From: an uncultured Ruminococcus sp.
GTDB lineage: Bacteria > Bacillota > Clostridia > Oscillospirales > Ruminococcaceae
Direction of reading: 5' to 3'
Assembly (NCBI GenBank): GCA_947169885.1
Contig: CAMVRM010000029.1
Coordinates: 1-39,685 of the forward strand
Length of the DNA stretch: 39,685 nucleotides
The notes beneath the pieces are model-generated. The model had not been told where the DNA came from. It saw only the letters and a list, made by a program, of their open reading frames with translations, and ran no database searches. A program made the translations under genes and the position numbers. Each line of letters opens with the position of its first letter. Positions within the stretch are counted from its first letter, which is position 1. Shown piece by piece: positions 7,846 through 15,427 of this stretch.

Positions 7846-8786
7846 AGATAGTTGACACGAGAGTTCATCTCAATGGTATCAATATCACTAATGAGACTAT
7901 GAACCTCGTTACCGATGATCTGTTAAGTTACGGCGGCGACGTAAACGGGCTGCTTGAAGTAGAGTTTGACCCGGAGAACTCCACCGATGACAAGACCGTT
8001 ACATGGACATCGAGCGATGAAGAAGTTGCAAAGGTCGACATGAACGGAAATGTAACAGCTGTCGGCACAGGCGATGCAGTCATCAAGGCAACAGTCGGCG
8101 AATTTTCTGACACCTGCATTGTTTCGGTAAACAAGTTCACTATTAACAACACGGATTATCACCCAAGCGATGAAAACTTCCCGAGTTTCACCACCGATAA
8201 CGGCTTGATAAATGTCGCATTCGGAAATCCGGACGGTGTAGGTTACTATAACAAGGCTGATGAAAACGGCTGGTATGCTGACGGTGTCAACAGTTTCATA
8301 GATATTTCTTCCAACGTAAATAACATAGAGATCGTTAAGACAAGGTTCTCCTCAAAGAGCGGTTCTGCCGAAATAACAGAAGCACCGTTTAGGGTTTACA
8401 GCTATAATGGCACTTTCCACACCGGTGAAAACGGCACAGGAACTCATATCGGCAATGAGGGCGGCGTAAACAAGATTGAGGTTTATGTGAAGGTAGCAGA
8501 ACCGAAAATTTACGCTTTTCTTATAAACGGCTTTACAGAAAGCGGTGAATCCATTTCTGAAACTATCGTGTACACAGATAATGATACTTGGGCAGATATG
8601 GTAGAAAAATACGATTGGCTCGTGACATATGATTCTAGTTTTGGTCCCGACGGCAAAATTATCCATCACAAAACAGATGAATTGTTGGAAGTAAAGAGTT
8701 CCGAATCAAAGCATAAATATCATCTCGTCAGCATAAATGATAAAGTTTCTGATTACTCTGTTGGGAGTTACTATTTTGGTGAGTAA
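7401..8786 (+). CDS. Exported WxL-like protein C with Big_2 and an extra C-terminal domain
   Basis: A 461-residue secreted paralogue. The ATG at 7401 is chosen because AAGGAGG (7386-7392) and the signal peptide MKAIYKKLTASASALTM match the preceding gene; an upstream extension to 7350 would overlap that gene. Order: signal peptide, WxL-like module (about 35-150), Big_2 (about 155-245, VTWTSSDEEVAKVDMNGNVT), shared C-terminal module (about 258-370, GSAEITEAPFRVYSYN), then about 90 residues found only here (KIYAFLINGFTESGESISET...), rich in charged and aromatic residues and with no recognised fold. No cell-wall anchor motif is seen. Probably co-transcribed with the paralogues. Confidence 0.8.
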   Translation: MKAIYKKLTASASALTMLAASMAVGGVTASAIRPTSDYTISIPSTLDVTQAGWNELTGGISAKGSLGQHEKLVVSATSANDWALVSDGNRIGYNLAKSAADYDPNAETPTWEFEELNEDGVSQSAGVIIEDFEGKPRGQYTDTVTFKAEIVDTRVHLNGINITNETMNLVTDDLLSYGGDVNGLLEVEFDPENSTDDKTVTWTSSDEEVAKVDMNGNVTAVGTGDAVIKATVGEFSDTCIVSVNKFTINNTDYHPSDENFPSFTTDNGLINVAFGNPDGVGYYNKADENGWYADGVNSFIDISSNVNNIEIVKTRFSSKSGSAEITEAPFRVYSYNGTFHTGENGTGTHIGNEGGVNKIEVYVKVAEPKIYAFLINGFTESGESISETIVYTDNDTWADMVEKYDWLVTYDSSFGPDGKIIHHKTDELLEVKSSESKHKYHLVSINDKVSDYSVGSYYFGE

Positions 8787-8823
8787 AAGTAACATCAACA
8801 CAACACAGAAAGGTCGTGAATAA

Positions 8824-9285
8824 GTGAAAAGACCCAATAAGATGTTTGCGGCTTTTCTGAGTGCGGTGCTTTGCATGGCAATGCTGGGCGGCTGTGCGGA
8901 AAGAACGGACGAAGCGGAAAGCAAGGCTGAAAGCACAGTCTCCGTGACCGCCGAAAGCACGCAGAGCATAACAGCAAACTCCGACAACATAAGCATTCCG
9001 GGCTATGAAGCACTGGAATTCACCGCAGGCGAGACTGAACAGCCCTCACGGTTCTATAACCCCGAGGAAAACGCCTGCATCTTCCGCCTGACACTCTCGA
9101 TAGACGGCGAAACGCTCTGGGAAAGCGAGGACATCGCCCCCGGTGAAAAACTCAGCTCGATGACGCTGACACGCCCCCTCGATGCAGGCGAATACAACGC
9201 AAAATTAAAGTACGATTGTTTCACATTGCAGGACAAAACTCCGCTCAACGGTGCGGAGATAGAACTTGCAATAAACGTTAAATAA
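8824..9285 (+). CDS. Small lipoprotein with C-terminal beta-rich domain
   Basis: A 153-residue predicted lipoprotein starting with GTG at 8824; a weak AAAGGTCGTG ribosome site precedes it. The signal peptide ends in lipobox MLGGC, with the lipidated cysteine at residue 24. A Ser/Thr/Ala/Glu-rich linker (about 25-60) leads to a domain YNPEENACIFRLTLSIDGET...DIAPGEKLSSMTLTRPLDAGEYNAKLKYDCF, which reads like an Ig-type beta-sandwich. It sits between the three WxL-like proteins and the large Ig-like protein, so a role as membrane-side partner or anchor for them is a reasonable inference. No named family recognised. Confidence 0.75.
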   Translation: MKRPNKMFAAFLSAVLCMAMLGGCAERTDEAESKAESTVSVTAESTQSITANSDNISIPGYEALEFTAGETEQPSRFYNPEENACIFRLTLSIDGETLWESEDIAPGEKLSSMTLTRPLDAGEYNAKLKYDCFTLQDKTPLNGAEIELAINVK

Positions 9286-9303
9286 AATGAGAGGTGTAGA
9301 AAA

Positions 9304-11742
9304 ATGACATCTAAAAGAATTATAAGCGGTTTACTCGCACTCACAATGGCAGCAGGCATGATGCCTGTCGATACGGTATTCGCACAAGATACCGACACAA
9401 CAGCAACAACAACTATTACCAAAGAGAACAGCTCGGGCAACCTGACTATAAGGCTCAAAATAAAGAACAGCTCTCAGCCGACTGTTACTATTCAGGATTG
9501 GCAGTACAAGGGCACGGCTTCAACTCCCGAAGTTACGAACTATGACGGCGACGGTCAAGTTACTTACTACTACAAGGCTAAGGACGCTGACGACAACACT
9601 TACACTACCGATGTTCCGACAGCAGTTGGTTCTTACACCGTAAAGGCTGTTATCGCTGAGACTGATGATTACAAGGAAGCGACCGCAACAGCAGACTTCC
9701 AGATCACTCCTATGACTTCCGACATGACTATCACTCTTAATGTCAGAAGCAAAACAACTCTTAATGATTTTGATGTAGCTATCCCCGAGGGCTTAGTTTA
9801 TGACGGCGAGCCAAAGGGAGTTAAAGTTACATCTAAGTCGGACGATACAGAGTTCCCTGATTTTGAGGTTGTATATTTCAGCGGTAATATGATGCTGACT
9901 TCTCCGCCCACAGAGGCAGGAACTTACAAGTTCGTTATCAGGAATGGCGATACCGAATCTTATTATGCTAATGACCTTTCTGACGAGAGCTTCACATTCA
10001 CTATTGACAGGGCAACTCCCAAAGTGACCGCTCCGCAGGCTGTTGAAGACCTGAGATTCAACGAGCAGGAACATAAGCTTGTAACTCCCGGCACAACTTC
10101 TTACGGCACAATGGTTTACAGCCTTGACGGCGAGAATTTCTCCGAGGATATCCCCGTGGGCACGGAAGCTGATGATTACACCGTTTACTACAAGGTAGTT
10201 TGCGATGATAATAACTGGTATGACACCGAGCCTCAGACCGTAAAGAATTCTATCGTCAACGAGTATGAGATCACATGGAAGAACGGCGAAGAGGAACTCT
10301 CTACCGATATATTCCAGTTCAACGAAGACGTTATATTTAATGGCGAAGTTCCCACCAAGGAGGGCGCAGAGAACGAAGTCTATGTATTCGACGGCTGGAC
10401 TCCCGAAGTTACCGTAGCTATCAACGATGCAACTTACACCGCTAAGTTCATCAAGTACACAAGACACGATGCAGTTGCAGAAACTTGCGAAGAAGCAGGC
10501 AACATCGAGTATTACACCGATGAGAACGGCGGTTTCTTTGTACGTGAGAATGACGGCTCGTTCAGACCTGTTAACGAAGATGAAACGATCATCGACGCTA
10601 AGGGTCATCAGTATGCTGCTCGTCCCGTATGGACATGGAGCGCTGACAGAACTACCGCTTCTGCAACATTCATCTGCGAGAATGACGAAGATCACAATGA
10701 GATAAAGACTGCACTCGTTGAAACCAGCATTGTAAATCCTGAGATCGGCAAGAAGGGCAAGAAGATCATTGTTGCAACTGTTACTTTCCAGGGCAAAAAG
10801 TACACCAACACTATCGTTTCCACGATCCCTGCTATAACTGTTGAACTTGTTCCCGCTGTTGATGCTACCTGCGCTAAGGAAGGCAACAAGGAATATTACA
10901 AGGGTTCTGACGGCAAGTACTATGAGCTTGACGGCGATTCCTACAAGGAGATCGAACTTGCTGACACAGTTATCGAAAAGCTCGACACTCACTCTTACAG
11001 CGACCCGAAATTTGTTTGGGGCGAAAAGAACTCCGCTAAGGTCGTTCTCACCTGCTCTGAATGCGGCGCAACCGAGAGCTTCGATGCAGACGTTGAACTT
11101 GTTAAGAAAGCTCCTACTTACACTGAGGACGGTCTGTATACTTACACTGCTTCCTTCGAGTTAGACGGCGAGGTATTCACCGATACCAAGGAAGTTGTGA
11201 TCACCAGCCCCGAGGCTATCGACGTTACTTCCACTCCTGGCGACAAGAGCGTCAAGCTGACATGGAACGCTGTTGAAGGCGCTGAGAGATACGCAGTTTG
11301 CGGCAAGGTAGACGGCGAATGGAAGATCCTCCAGGAAGGCTTCACAACAAGCTGTGTTCTTGAAGGTCTCCAGCCCGACACTGATTACGAAGTAACCGTT
11401 ATCCCCATGACGCAGAACATTTGGTGCGCTGACTTCACACACGCTATAACCGTTCAGGCTTTGTCTGAACTGCCCACAAGCTATCCCGTAGTTGAATCTC
11501 AGGTAAGCGGCAGAAAGATACAGCTCAACTGGACACCTGTTGACAAGGCTGAACAGTACGGCATAGCTGTTTTGATCTCAGGCAAGTGGAAGGTACAGGC
11601 AACTGTTGACAGCAGTGTTACTTCCTTCACATCGCCTAAGCTTGCAGCAGGCACATACAAGATGGTCGTTTGCGCTAAGGTCGGCGGCAACTGGGACGTT
11701 AGAAACGTGAACGCAAGAGCGATCACAGTTACTATCGAATAA
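9304..11742 (+). CDS. Large secreted multi-Ig/Fn3 surface protein
   Basis: An 812-residue exported protein with a signal peptide of about 27 residues (ends TVFAQ). The N-terminal half has repeated MBG/Ig-like units (WQYKGTASTPEVTNYDGDGQ...VGSYTVKAVIAETDDYK; LVYDGEPKGVKVTSKSDD; RFNEQEHKLVTPGTTSYG). The middle (about 320-640) holds repeated segments with CEEAGNIEYYTDENGG, CAKEGNKEYYKGSDGK and CSECGATESF motifs. The last ~170 residues are two Fn3-like repeats (VKLTWNAVEGAERYAV, IQLNWTPVDKAEQYGI). No sortase motif, dockerin or SLH domain ends the protein. Its codons are biased to GCT, AAG, GAC and AAC, suggesting high expression. Last gene of the operon, followed by a terminator. Binding or scaffold role is inferred. 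Confidence 0.8.
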   Translation: MTSKRIISGLLALTMAAGMMPVDTVFAQDTDTTATTTITKENSSGNLTIRLKIKNSSQPTVTIQDWQYKGTASTPEVTNYDGDGQVTYYYKAKDADDNTYTTDVPTAVGSYTVKAVIAETDDYKEATATADFQITPMTSDMTITLNVRSKTTLNDFDVAIPEGLVYDGEPKGVKVTSKSDDTEFPDFEVVYFSGNMMLTSPPTEAGTYKFVIRNGDTESYYANDLSDESFTFTIDRATPKVTAPQAVEDLRFNEQEHKLVTPGTTSYGTMVYSLDGENFSEDIPVGTEADDYTVYYKVVCDDNNWYDTEPQTVKNSIVNEYEITWKNGEEELSTDIFQFNEDVIFNGEVPTKEGAENEVYVFDGWTPEVTVAINDATYTAKFIKYTRHDAVAETCEEAGNIEYYTDENGGFFVRENDGSFRPVNEDETIIDAKGHQYAARPVWTWSADRTTASATFICENDEDHNEIKTALVETSIVNPEIGKKGKKIIVATVTFQGKKYTNTIVSTIPAITVELVPAVDATCAKEGNKEYYKGSDGKYYELDGDSYKEIELADTVIEKLDTHSYSDPKFVWGEKNSAKVVLTCSECGATESFDADVELVKKAPTYTEDGLYTYTASFELDGEVFTDTKEVVITSPEAIDVTSTPGDKSVKLTWNAVEGAERYAVCGKVDGEWKILQEGFTTSCVLEGLQPDTDYEVTVIPMTQNIWCADFTHAITVQALSELPTSYPVVESQVSGRKIQLNWTPVDKAEQYGIAVLISGKWKVQATVDSSVTSFTSPKLAAGTYKMVVCAKVGGNWDVRNVNARAITVTIE

Positions 11743-11817
11743 TATCCCACCTGAATTAAATGTCAAGTTTTCTACACTAAAACAGTTTTCTTTATGAAAA
11801 CGGTTCTCCTTTAAGCG

Positions 11818-11860
11818 AGACCCCGATTGTGAATGCCACACAGTCGGGGTCTTGTTACTT
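11818..11860 (+). terminator. Terminator of the surface-protein operon
   Basis: AGACCCCGA...TCGGGGTCT pairs as a stem and is followed by TTGTTACTT. It ends the 5375-11742 operon. Confidence 0.8.
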
Positions 11861-11915
11861 GCTTTCTGCGAAAACAAATAAAATAATAGATAAAAGATAA
11901 AGACGTATATACAAC

Positions 11916-11947
11916 AAAAAACACGCCCCGACTTTTGCCGAAGCGTG
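11916..11947 (-). terminator. Terminator belonging to the displaced tRNA fragment
   Basis: On the minus strand CACGCTTCGGC-AAAA-GTCGGGGCGTG forms an 11-pair stem followed by TTTTTT. It is about 80 percent identical to the terminator of the intact tRNA-Arg at 16529-16563 and lies at the same distance from the tRNA 3' end, which supports a duplication that included the terminator. Confidence 0.75.
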
Positions 11948-11958
11948 AATTTCTTCAA

Positions 11959-12015
11959 TGCGCTGCGAGGGACTCGAACCCCTTGCATGAGATCATGCGC
12001 CCTACTGGTTCGTAG
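11959..12015 (-). pseudogene. tRNA-Arg 3' fragment, candidate attachment-site remnant
   Basis: Bases 11959-11982 are identical to the 3' end of the intact tRNA-Arg (16576-16599; T-arm and acceptor). Bases 12001-12015 are identical to the 3' part of the anticodon loop and stem (16603-16617). The three bases between these blocks in the tRNA are replaced by 18 bases (11983-12000) that contain the hairpin GCATGA-GA-TCATGC. Homology stops at the anticodon loop, a common crossover site for tRNA-specific integrases, and the 5' half is missing, so it cannot encode a tRNA. The fragment and the intact gene are direct repeats bounding 12016-16575. Confidence 0.75.
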
Positions 12016-12131
12016 GCAAATTACGGAACTATTTTAATCTGTTGTAAAATGCGAAAACCAAGCAAAATCAAAGTAGTTTTAAATTGTCTTGTTGCGATTT
12101 GAAATCTTGTTTCGTAGCTTTTTGGGAACTC

Positions 12132-12150
12132 AGTGCCCTATTAGTGCCCT
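12132..12150. repeat. Paired AGTGCCCT repeats near the left end of the candidate island
   Basis: AGTGCCCT occurs at 12132-12139 and 12143-12150, 11 bases apart, within a larger ACTCAG...CTGAGT palindrome. On the other strand the core is AGGGCA, the same as the pair near the right end (16405-16431). They might be arm-type recombinase sites. The rest of 12016-12200 shows no gene. Confidence 0.35.
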
Positions 12151-12200
12151 GAGTTGGAGGTTGGAACAGAGATTTTATAGGAGTTTATGAAGCTGTAATA

Positions 12201-12512
12201 TCAAATAAGTGTCCCGATGTCACTTTTGCTGTAAATAAATCTCCTGACCTCCATAACATCATCTATCACAACGTAAAACACGGAATAGTTGCGGATGTTG
12301 ATGCGATAATACTGATGCTGACGATTCTTTTTTGATACATAAGGACTAAATGCTTCGGGTGATTCCAGTTTTTTCAGAATAACTTGCTCGGTATCATCAA
12401 TAAGACGTTCAGCGGCTGTGTGATTATTAAGAACTATCGTGATATAGTCAACCGCTTCCTGCAAATCATCCGCAAAGACCGGCAGATAACGGAGCTTGTA
12501 ATTCTTATTCAT
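12201..12512 (-). CDS. RelE/ParE-family toxin
   Basis: A 103-residue toxin-type protein (YKLRYLPVFADDLQEAVDYI...QHQYYRINIRNYSVFYVVID...VEVRRF-like end VMEVRRFIYSKSDI). The order of helices then beta-strands and the RINIRNYSVFY strand fit the RelE/ParE fold. Members either cut mRNA on the ribosome or poison gyrase; the sequence alone does not tell which. It overlaps the antitoxin gene by 8 bases and is translated after it, the usual order for this class. It lies inside the tRNA-flanked segment, where it could stabilise the island. Confidence 0.88.
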   Translation of the reverse strand: MNKNYKLRYLPVFADDLQEAVDYITIVLNNHTAAERLIDDTEQVILKKLESPEAFSPYVSKKNRQHQYYRINIRNYSVFYVVIDDVMEVRRFIYSKSDIGTLI

Positions 12513-12759
12513 GCGATTTCCTCAGCTTCCCGAAAACTTCGTCATGAGAGAGCCGTTTGTCGCTAAGTTCCGATAGTCTGTCAGCTTCATCAAGCTTTGC
12601 TTCAACATTATTTATCAGGTCGGAATACTGCTCAATGCTCAGAACCACCATAGTTCCGTAACCGTTCTTGGTAAGAAAGATCGGATTGCCCTCCTGAACG
12701 GATGCTTCAATCTCGGGAAACTTGTTTCTGAGGTCTGATACAGGTCGAATATCTATCAT
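12505..12759 (-). CDS. Phd/YefM-family antitoxin
   Basis: An 84-residue antitoxin with the family opening IDIRPVSDLRNKFPEIEASV and the following EGNPIFLTKNGYGTMVVLSIEQYSDL, the Phd/YefM DNA-binding domain. The charged C-terminal tail (about 50-84) would wrap the toxin. GGAGCGTGATGTT precedes the ATG. Its promoter overlaps inverted repeats, so autoregulation by the antitoxin or the complex is likely. Confidence 0.9.
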   Translation of the reverse strand: MIDIRPVSDLRNKFPEIEASVQEGNPIFLTKNGYGTMVVLSIEQYSDLINNVEAKLDEADRLSELSDKRLSHDEVFGKLRKSHE

Positions 12760-12774
12760 AACATCACGCTCCTT

Positions 12775-12810
12775 TGATAATATTTTATCATAATTTTATC
12801 ATGATGTCAA
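12775..12810 (-). promoter_or_regulatory. Toxin-antitoxin promoter with overlapping operators
   Basis: On the minus strand TTGACA (12810-12805), 17 bases and TAAAAT (12787-12782) form the promoter. TGATAA-TATT-TTATCA (12775-12790) overlaps the -10 box and ATCATGAT (12799-12806) lies in the spacer and -35 region, a layout typical of Phd/YefM autorepression. Confidence 0.75.
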
Positions 12811-12870
12811 TAGGGATTTTGGAAAAAATATTTAATGAGAAAATATATATTACTTCAATCATATCATCAC

Positions 12871-12910
12871 AAAAAGCATAGTCCTATGCTCAGGGCTATG
12901 CTTTTTCTTT
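12871..12910 (+). terminator. Hairpin terminator upstream of the two-component genes
   Basis: AAAAAGCATAGTCC pairs with GGGCTATGCTTTTT (one G-U pair), followed by a T-rich run. It can act in both directions. No plus-strand gene remains between it and the tRNA fragment, so its former gene may have been lost, or it insulates the toxin-antitoxin and two-component units. Confidence 0.7.
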
Positions 12911-12918
12911 TCTGCCGA

Positions 12919-12947
12919 TTGACCTTTCCTCCGAACTATGTTATAAT
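12919..12947 (+). promoter_or_regulatory. Promoter of the response-regulator gene
   Basis: TTGACC (12919-12924), 17 bases, TATAAT (12942-12947). It is near consensus and lacks the CTTAACC repeats found before the transporter genes, so regulator expression may be constitutive. Confidence 0.8.
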
Positions 12948-12982
12948 TATTACAATAAACACATTCATTCGGGAGGCATACC

Positions 12983-13672
12983 ATGAAAAAGATACTGACC
13001 GCTGAGGACGACAGGGAGATAAACCGCCTTATATGTGAATACCTGTCCTCGCAGGGCTTTGAAACGCTGTCTGCTTTGAACGGACTTGATGCCGTCCGTA
13101 TCGTTCGGGAGCAAAGTGATCTGTCGCTCCTGATACTTGACCTGATGCTGCCGTTTCAGAGCGGTGATATGGTCTTGCAGAAGATACGGGAATTTTCCGA
13201 TATTCCAGTGATCGTGCTGTCGGCAAAAAGTGAGACACGCTCAAAGATAGACCTGATACGAATGGGTGCTGATGATTACATCACAAAGCCCTTTGACCTT
13301 GATGAACTGCTTGTCCGTGTGGAAGCCGTTCTGCGGCGGTATGAGGGAAACGCCCATAAAGATGCCGAACCGAAAGTGCTGACCTACAAGAATCTGACGC
13401 TTGACATCACGGCAGGAAATGCAGCCGTCTGCGGCAAAACACTCACTCTGACAAGTAAGGAATTTGCGATTCTGGAGCTGATGCTCAAAACTCCCACTAA
13501 ACTGTGGTCGAAAGCGAACCTCTTTGAAAGCGTATGGGGTGAGAATTACCTCAGTGACGACAACACGGTGAAAGTCCACATGAGCAATATCCGCTCCAAG
13601 CTGAAAAAGCTCGATCCCGACAACGAGTATATCGAAACGGTCTGGGGTATGGGCTATCGTCTTGTAACTTAA
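12983..13672 (+). CDS. OmpR/PhoB-family response regulator
   Basis: A 229-residue DNA-binding response regulator. The receiver domain (1-115) has the acidic pair at 9-10, phospho-acceptor Asp53 (LLILDLMLP), Ser80 (VIVLSAK) and Lys102 (DYITKPF). The C-terminal winged helix (about 130-229) has LTLTSKEFAILELML and VKVHMSNIRSKLKK...VWGMGYRL. GGGAGG precedes the ATG. Partner of the histidine kinase at 15428, with the ABC transporter genes between. Four CTTAACC-type repeats beginning over its stop codon are its likely target. Confidence 0.95.
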   Translation: MKKILTAEDDREINRLICEYLSSQGFETLSALNGLDAVRIVREQSDLSLLILDLMLPFQSGDMVLQKIREFSDIPVIVLSAKSETRSKIDLIRMGADDYITKPFDLDELLVRVEAVLRRYEGNAHKDAEPKVLTYKNLTLDITAGNAAVCGKTLTLTSKEFAILELMLKTPTKLWSKANLFESVWGENYLSDDNTVKVHMSNIRSKLKKLDPDNEYIETVWGMGYRLVT

Positions 13673-13723
13673 CCTTTTCTTAACCATTCGCTTAACCTTT
13701 TCTTTACCCTTATGTGTTACAAT
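13668..13723 (+). promoter_or_regulatory. Direct-repeat response-regulator site with promoter for the ABC/kinase genes
   Basis: CTTAACC occurs at 13668, 13679 and 13691, and the variant CTTTACC at 13702, so the spacing is 11, 12 and 11 bases, about one helical turn. PhoB/OmpR-class regulators bind such tandem repeats as head-to-tail dimers. A -10-like TACAAT (13718-13723) follows 9 bases after the last repeat with no proper -35 box, which fits an activator-dependent promoter. The first repeat overlaps the regulator's stop codon. Binding is inferred. Confidence 0.65.
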
Positions 13724-13753
13724 AATTTCAGAACAAAAGAAAGGGTGATAACA

Positions 13754-14668
13754 ATGGCTGACAATGTTATTACAGTATGGGGACTTTGCAAGTCCTATAA
13801 AAAGCAGGAAGTTCTGCATGATTTCAGTTTGACGGTGGAGTGCGGACATATCTGCGGATTGATAGGACCTAACGGCGCAGGCAAGACAACGATCATGAAG
13901 ATATTGGCAGGATTGTTCTTTCAGACAAAGGGAGAACTGGAACTGTTCGGCAGTTCCGAAAACCTTGACGATTCCCGTGCAAGAATGAGTTTTATGATCG
14001 AACAGCCGATCATTGCAGGCTCAATGACAGCCCGTCAGAATTTGGAGTATATCCGCTATCTTCGGGGCTATCCCGATGAAAAGCGCATTGATGAGATATT
14101 GGAGCTTGTCGGGCTTGCAAATACTGGTAAAAAGCGTGCAAACAAATTTTCTCTTGGTATGAAACAGCGGCTCGGTATCGGTATGGCACTTCTGCCAAAG
14201 CCCGAGATCATGGTGCTGGACGAGCCTGTGAACGGGCTGGATCCGGAGGGTATTGTGGAAGTCCGCCAGCTCATCAAGCGTATGCAGGAGGAATGGGGCG
14301 TGACCGTCCTCATTTCAAGCCATTTGCTGTCGGAGTTGTCCGAACTTTGCACCGATTTCTCTATCATCAGTCACGGTGAGCTGATCGAAAATCTCAGCCG
14401 TGAAGAGCTGCTTGTGAAGTGCAGAGGTCATATTGCCTTGCAGACGGACGACATCAACAAAACGGCGGCAGTCCTCGAAGATAAGCTGCAAATATCCGAT
14501 TACAAGGTCATTCACGGCGAGGAGATACATATTTTTGAGCGGCTCGGCGACATTCCGCACATCTCAAAAACGCTGACCGACAGCGGACTTGTCATCACCA
14601 AGCTGAATGAGGAAGGTCAGAACTTAGAGGACTATTATCTGGAAAAGGTGGGTGGCAGGAATGAATAA
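13754..14668 (+). CDS. ABC transporter ATP-binding protein, BcrA-like
   Basis: A 304-residue ATPase. The ATG at 13754 follows AAAGAAAGGGTG; an earlier in-frame start has no such site. Walker A GPNGAGKT (38-45), signature FSLGMKQRLG (about 132-141) and Walker B IMVLDEP (152-158) are intact. The C-terminal ~90 residues are the extension seen in bacitracin/lantibiotic-type exporters. It couples with the permease encoded by the next gene, which overlaps it. Context (two-component genes on both sides) suggests drug or peptide export or immunity rather than nutrient uptake; the substrate is unknown. Confidence 0.93.
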   Translation: MADNVITVWGLCKSYKKQEVLHDFSLTVECGHICGLIGPNGAGKTTIMKILAGLFFQTKGELELFGSSENLDDSRARMSFMIEQPIIAGSMTARQNLEYIRYLRGYPDEKRIDEILELVGLANTGKKRANKFSLGMKQRLGIGMALLPKPEIMVLDEPVNGLDPEGIVEVRQLIKRMQEEWGVTVLISSHLLSELSELCTDFSIISHGELIENLSREELLVKCRGHIALQTDDINKTAAVLEDKLQISDYKVIHGEEIHIFERLGDIPHISKTLTDSGLVITKLNEEGQNLEDYYLEKVGGRNE

Positions 14669-15404
14669 TCTTATGAAAGCAGAATGGTTCAGGCTCAGGC
14701 ATTCTGGAAACTGCCTGCTTATCCTGCTGTTTTTGGGTATGTGTGCGGTCATGCTCCAGTATTCGGGAAGTGACGGTCTTGAGATCACCGCCGAAATGTT
14801 CTTCGTACATTCCTCAATGGGTATGGCGATAGCCGTAGGCGGCATAACTGCGCTTATCGCAGGCACATTCAACAACCGACTTGTAAACTATGAGATAATG
14901 CAAGGCACGCCCCCCGAGATAATGGTACTCAGCAAAATGCTCATGTCACTTATGCTGGTAACGGCGGTGTATTTTCTGCCGACCGCCCTGCTTCTTGTTA
15001 TATTTGACCGTGGGAGCATAACACTTCCAATGATGCTCCTGACATTCATATGCACCGCAAAACTCACGGTGACAGCAATGGGTATCAACATAATACTCAA
15101 AGATGCGACAGGCACTGTGATATTTATATTCGGTCTTGCGTTCCAGTCTATGCCGCTGGTGATATTGCAAAATGTCCTGAAAATAGATGCGGCAAAGTTC
15201 ACACCTTACCTGACAAGCACACAGCTGATGATAATTGGCAATATGAATATAGTCGACCTCGATGAACTGTCAATGCCGCTTGATATGGCGCACATCGAGA
15301 TAAAAGTCATCGCTTCGTTCATAGTTATGACAGCCGTAATAACTGCCATTGCATACAAGTCGCTCAAAAACAAGTGGGCAACAGGGCTTACGATAAACAA
15401 TTGA
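14661..15404 (+). CDS. ABC-2 type permease
   Basis: A 247-residue membrane protein with about six hydrophobic segments (CLLILLFLGMCAVML, MGMAIAVGGITALIAG, LMLVTAVYFLPTALLLVIF and others). The ATG at 14661 is preferred because AAAGGTGG lies about 9 bases upstream; a GTG at 14652 is possible. It overlaps the ATPase gene by 8 bases, implying translational coupling. Similar to permeases of lantibiotic self-protection and bacitracin-type exporters by layout. Short family signatures are absent, so the assignment rests on topology and context. Confidence 0.85.
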   Translation: MNNLMKAEWFRLRHSGNCLLILLFLGMCAVMLQYSGSDGLEITAEMFFVHSSMGMAIAVGGITALIAGTFNNRLVNYEIMQGTPPEIMVLSKMLMSLMLVTAVYFLPTALLLVIFDRGSITLPMMLLTFICTAKLTVTAMGINIILKDATGTVIFIFGLAFQSMPLVILQNVLKIDAAKFTPYLTSTQLMIIGNMNIVDLDELSMPLDMAHIEIKVIASFIVMTAVITAIAYKSLKNKWATGLTINN

Positions 15405-15427
15405 TAATATTATGGAGGTACACGCTT

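Noticed and set aside
5375-8786. TasA/camelysin or pilin assignment for the three paralogues
   Set aside because: No SipW-type signal peptide context, sortase motif or isopeptide residues were seen, so I kept the looser WxL-like description.
9793-10992. 399-codon minus-strand open frame
   Set aside because: Shadow of the 812-residue surface protein, created by its codon bias.
12016-12200. Remnant of an integrase gene next to the tRNA fragment
   Set aside because: All frames read here are interrupted within short distance and no integrase motif (R-H-R-Y) is visible.
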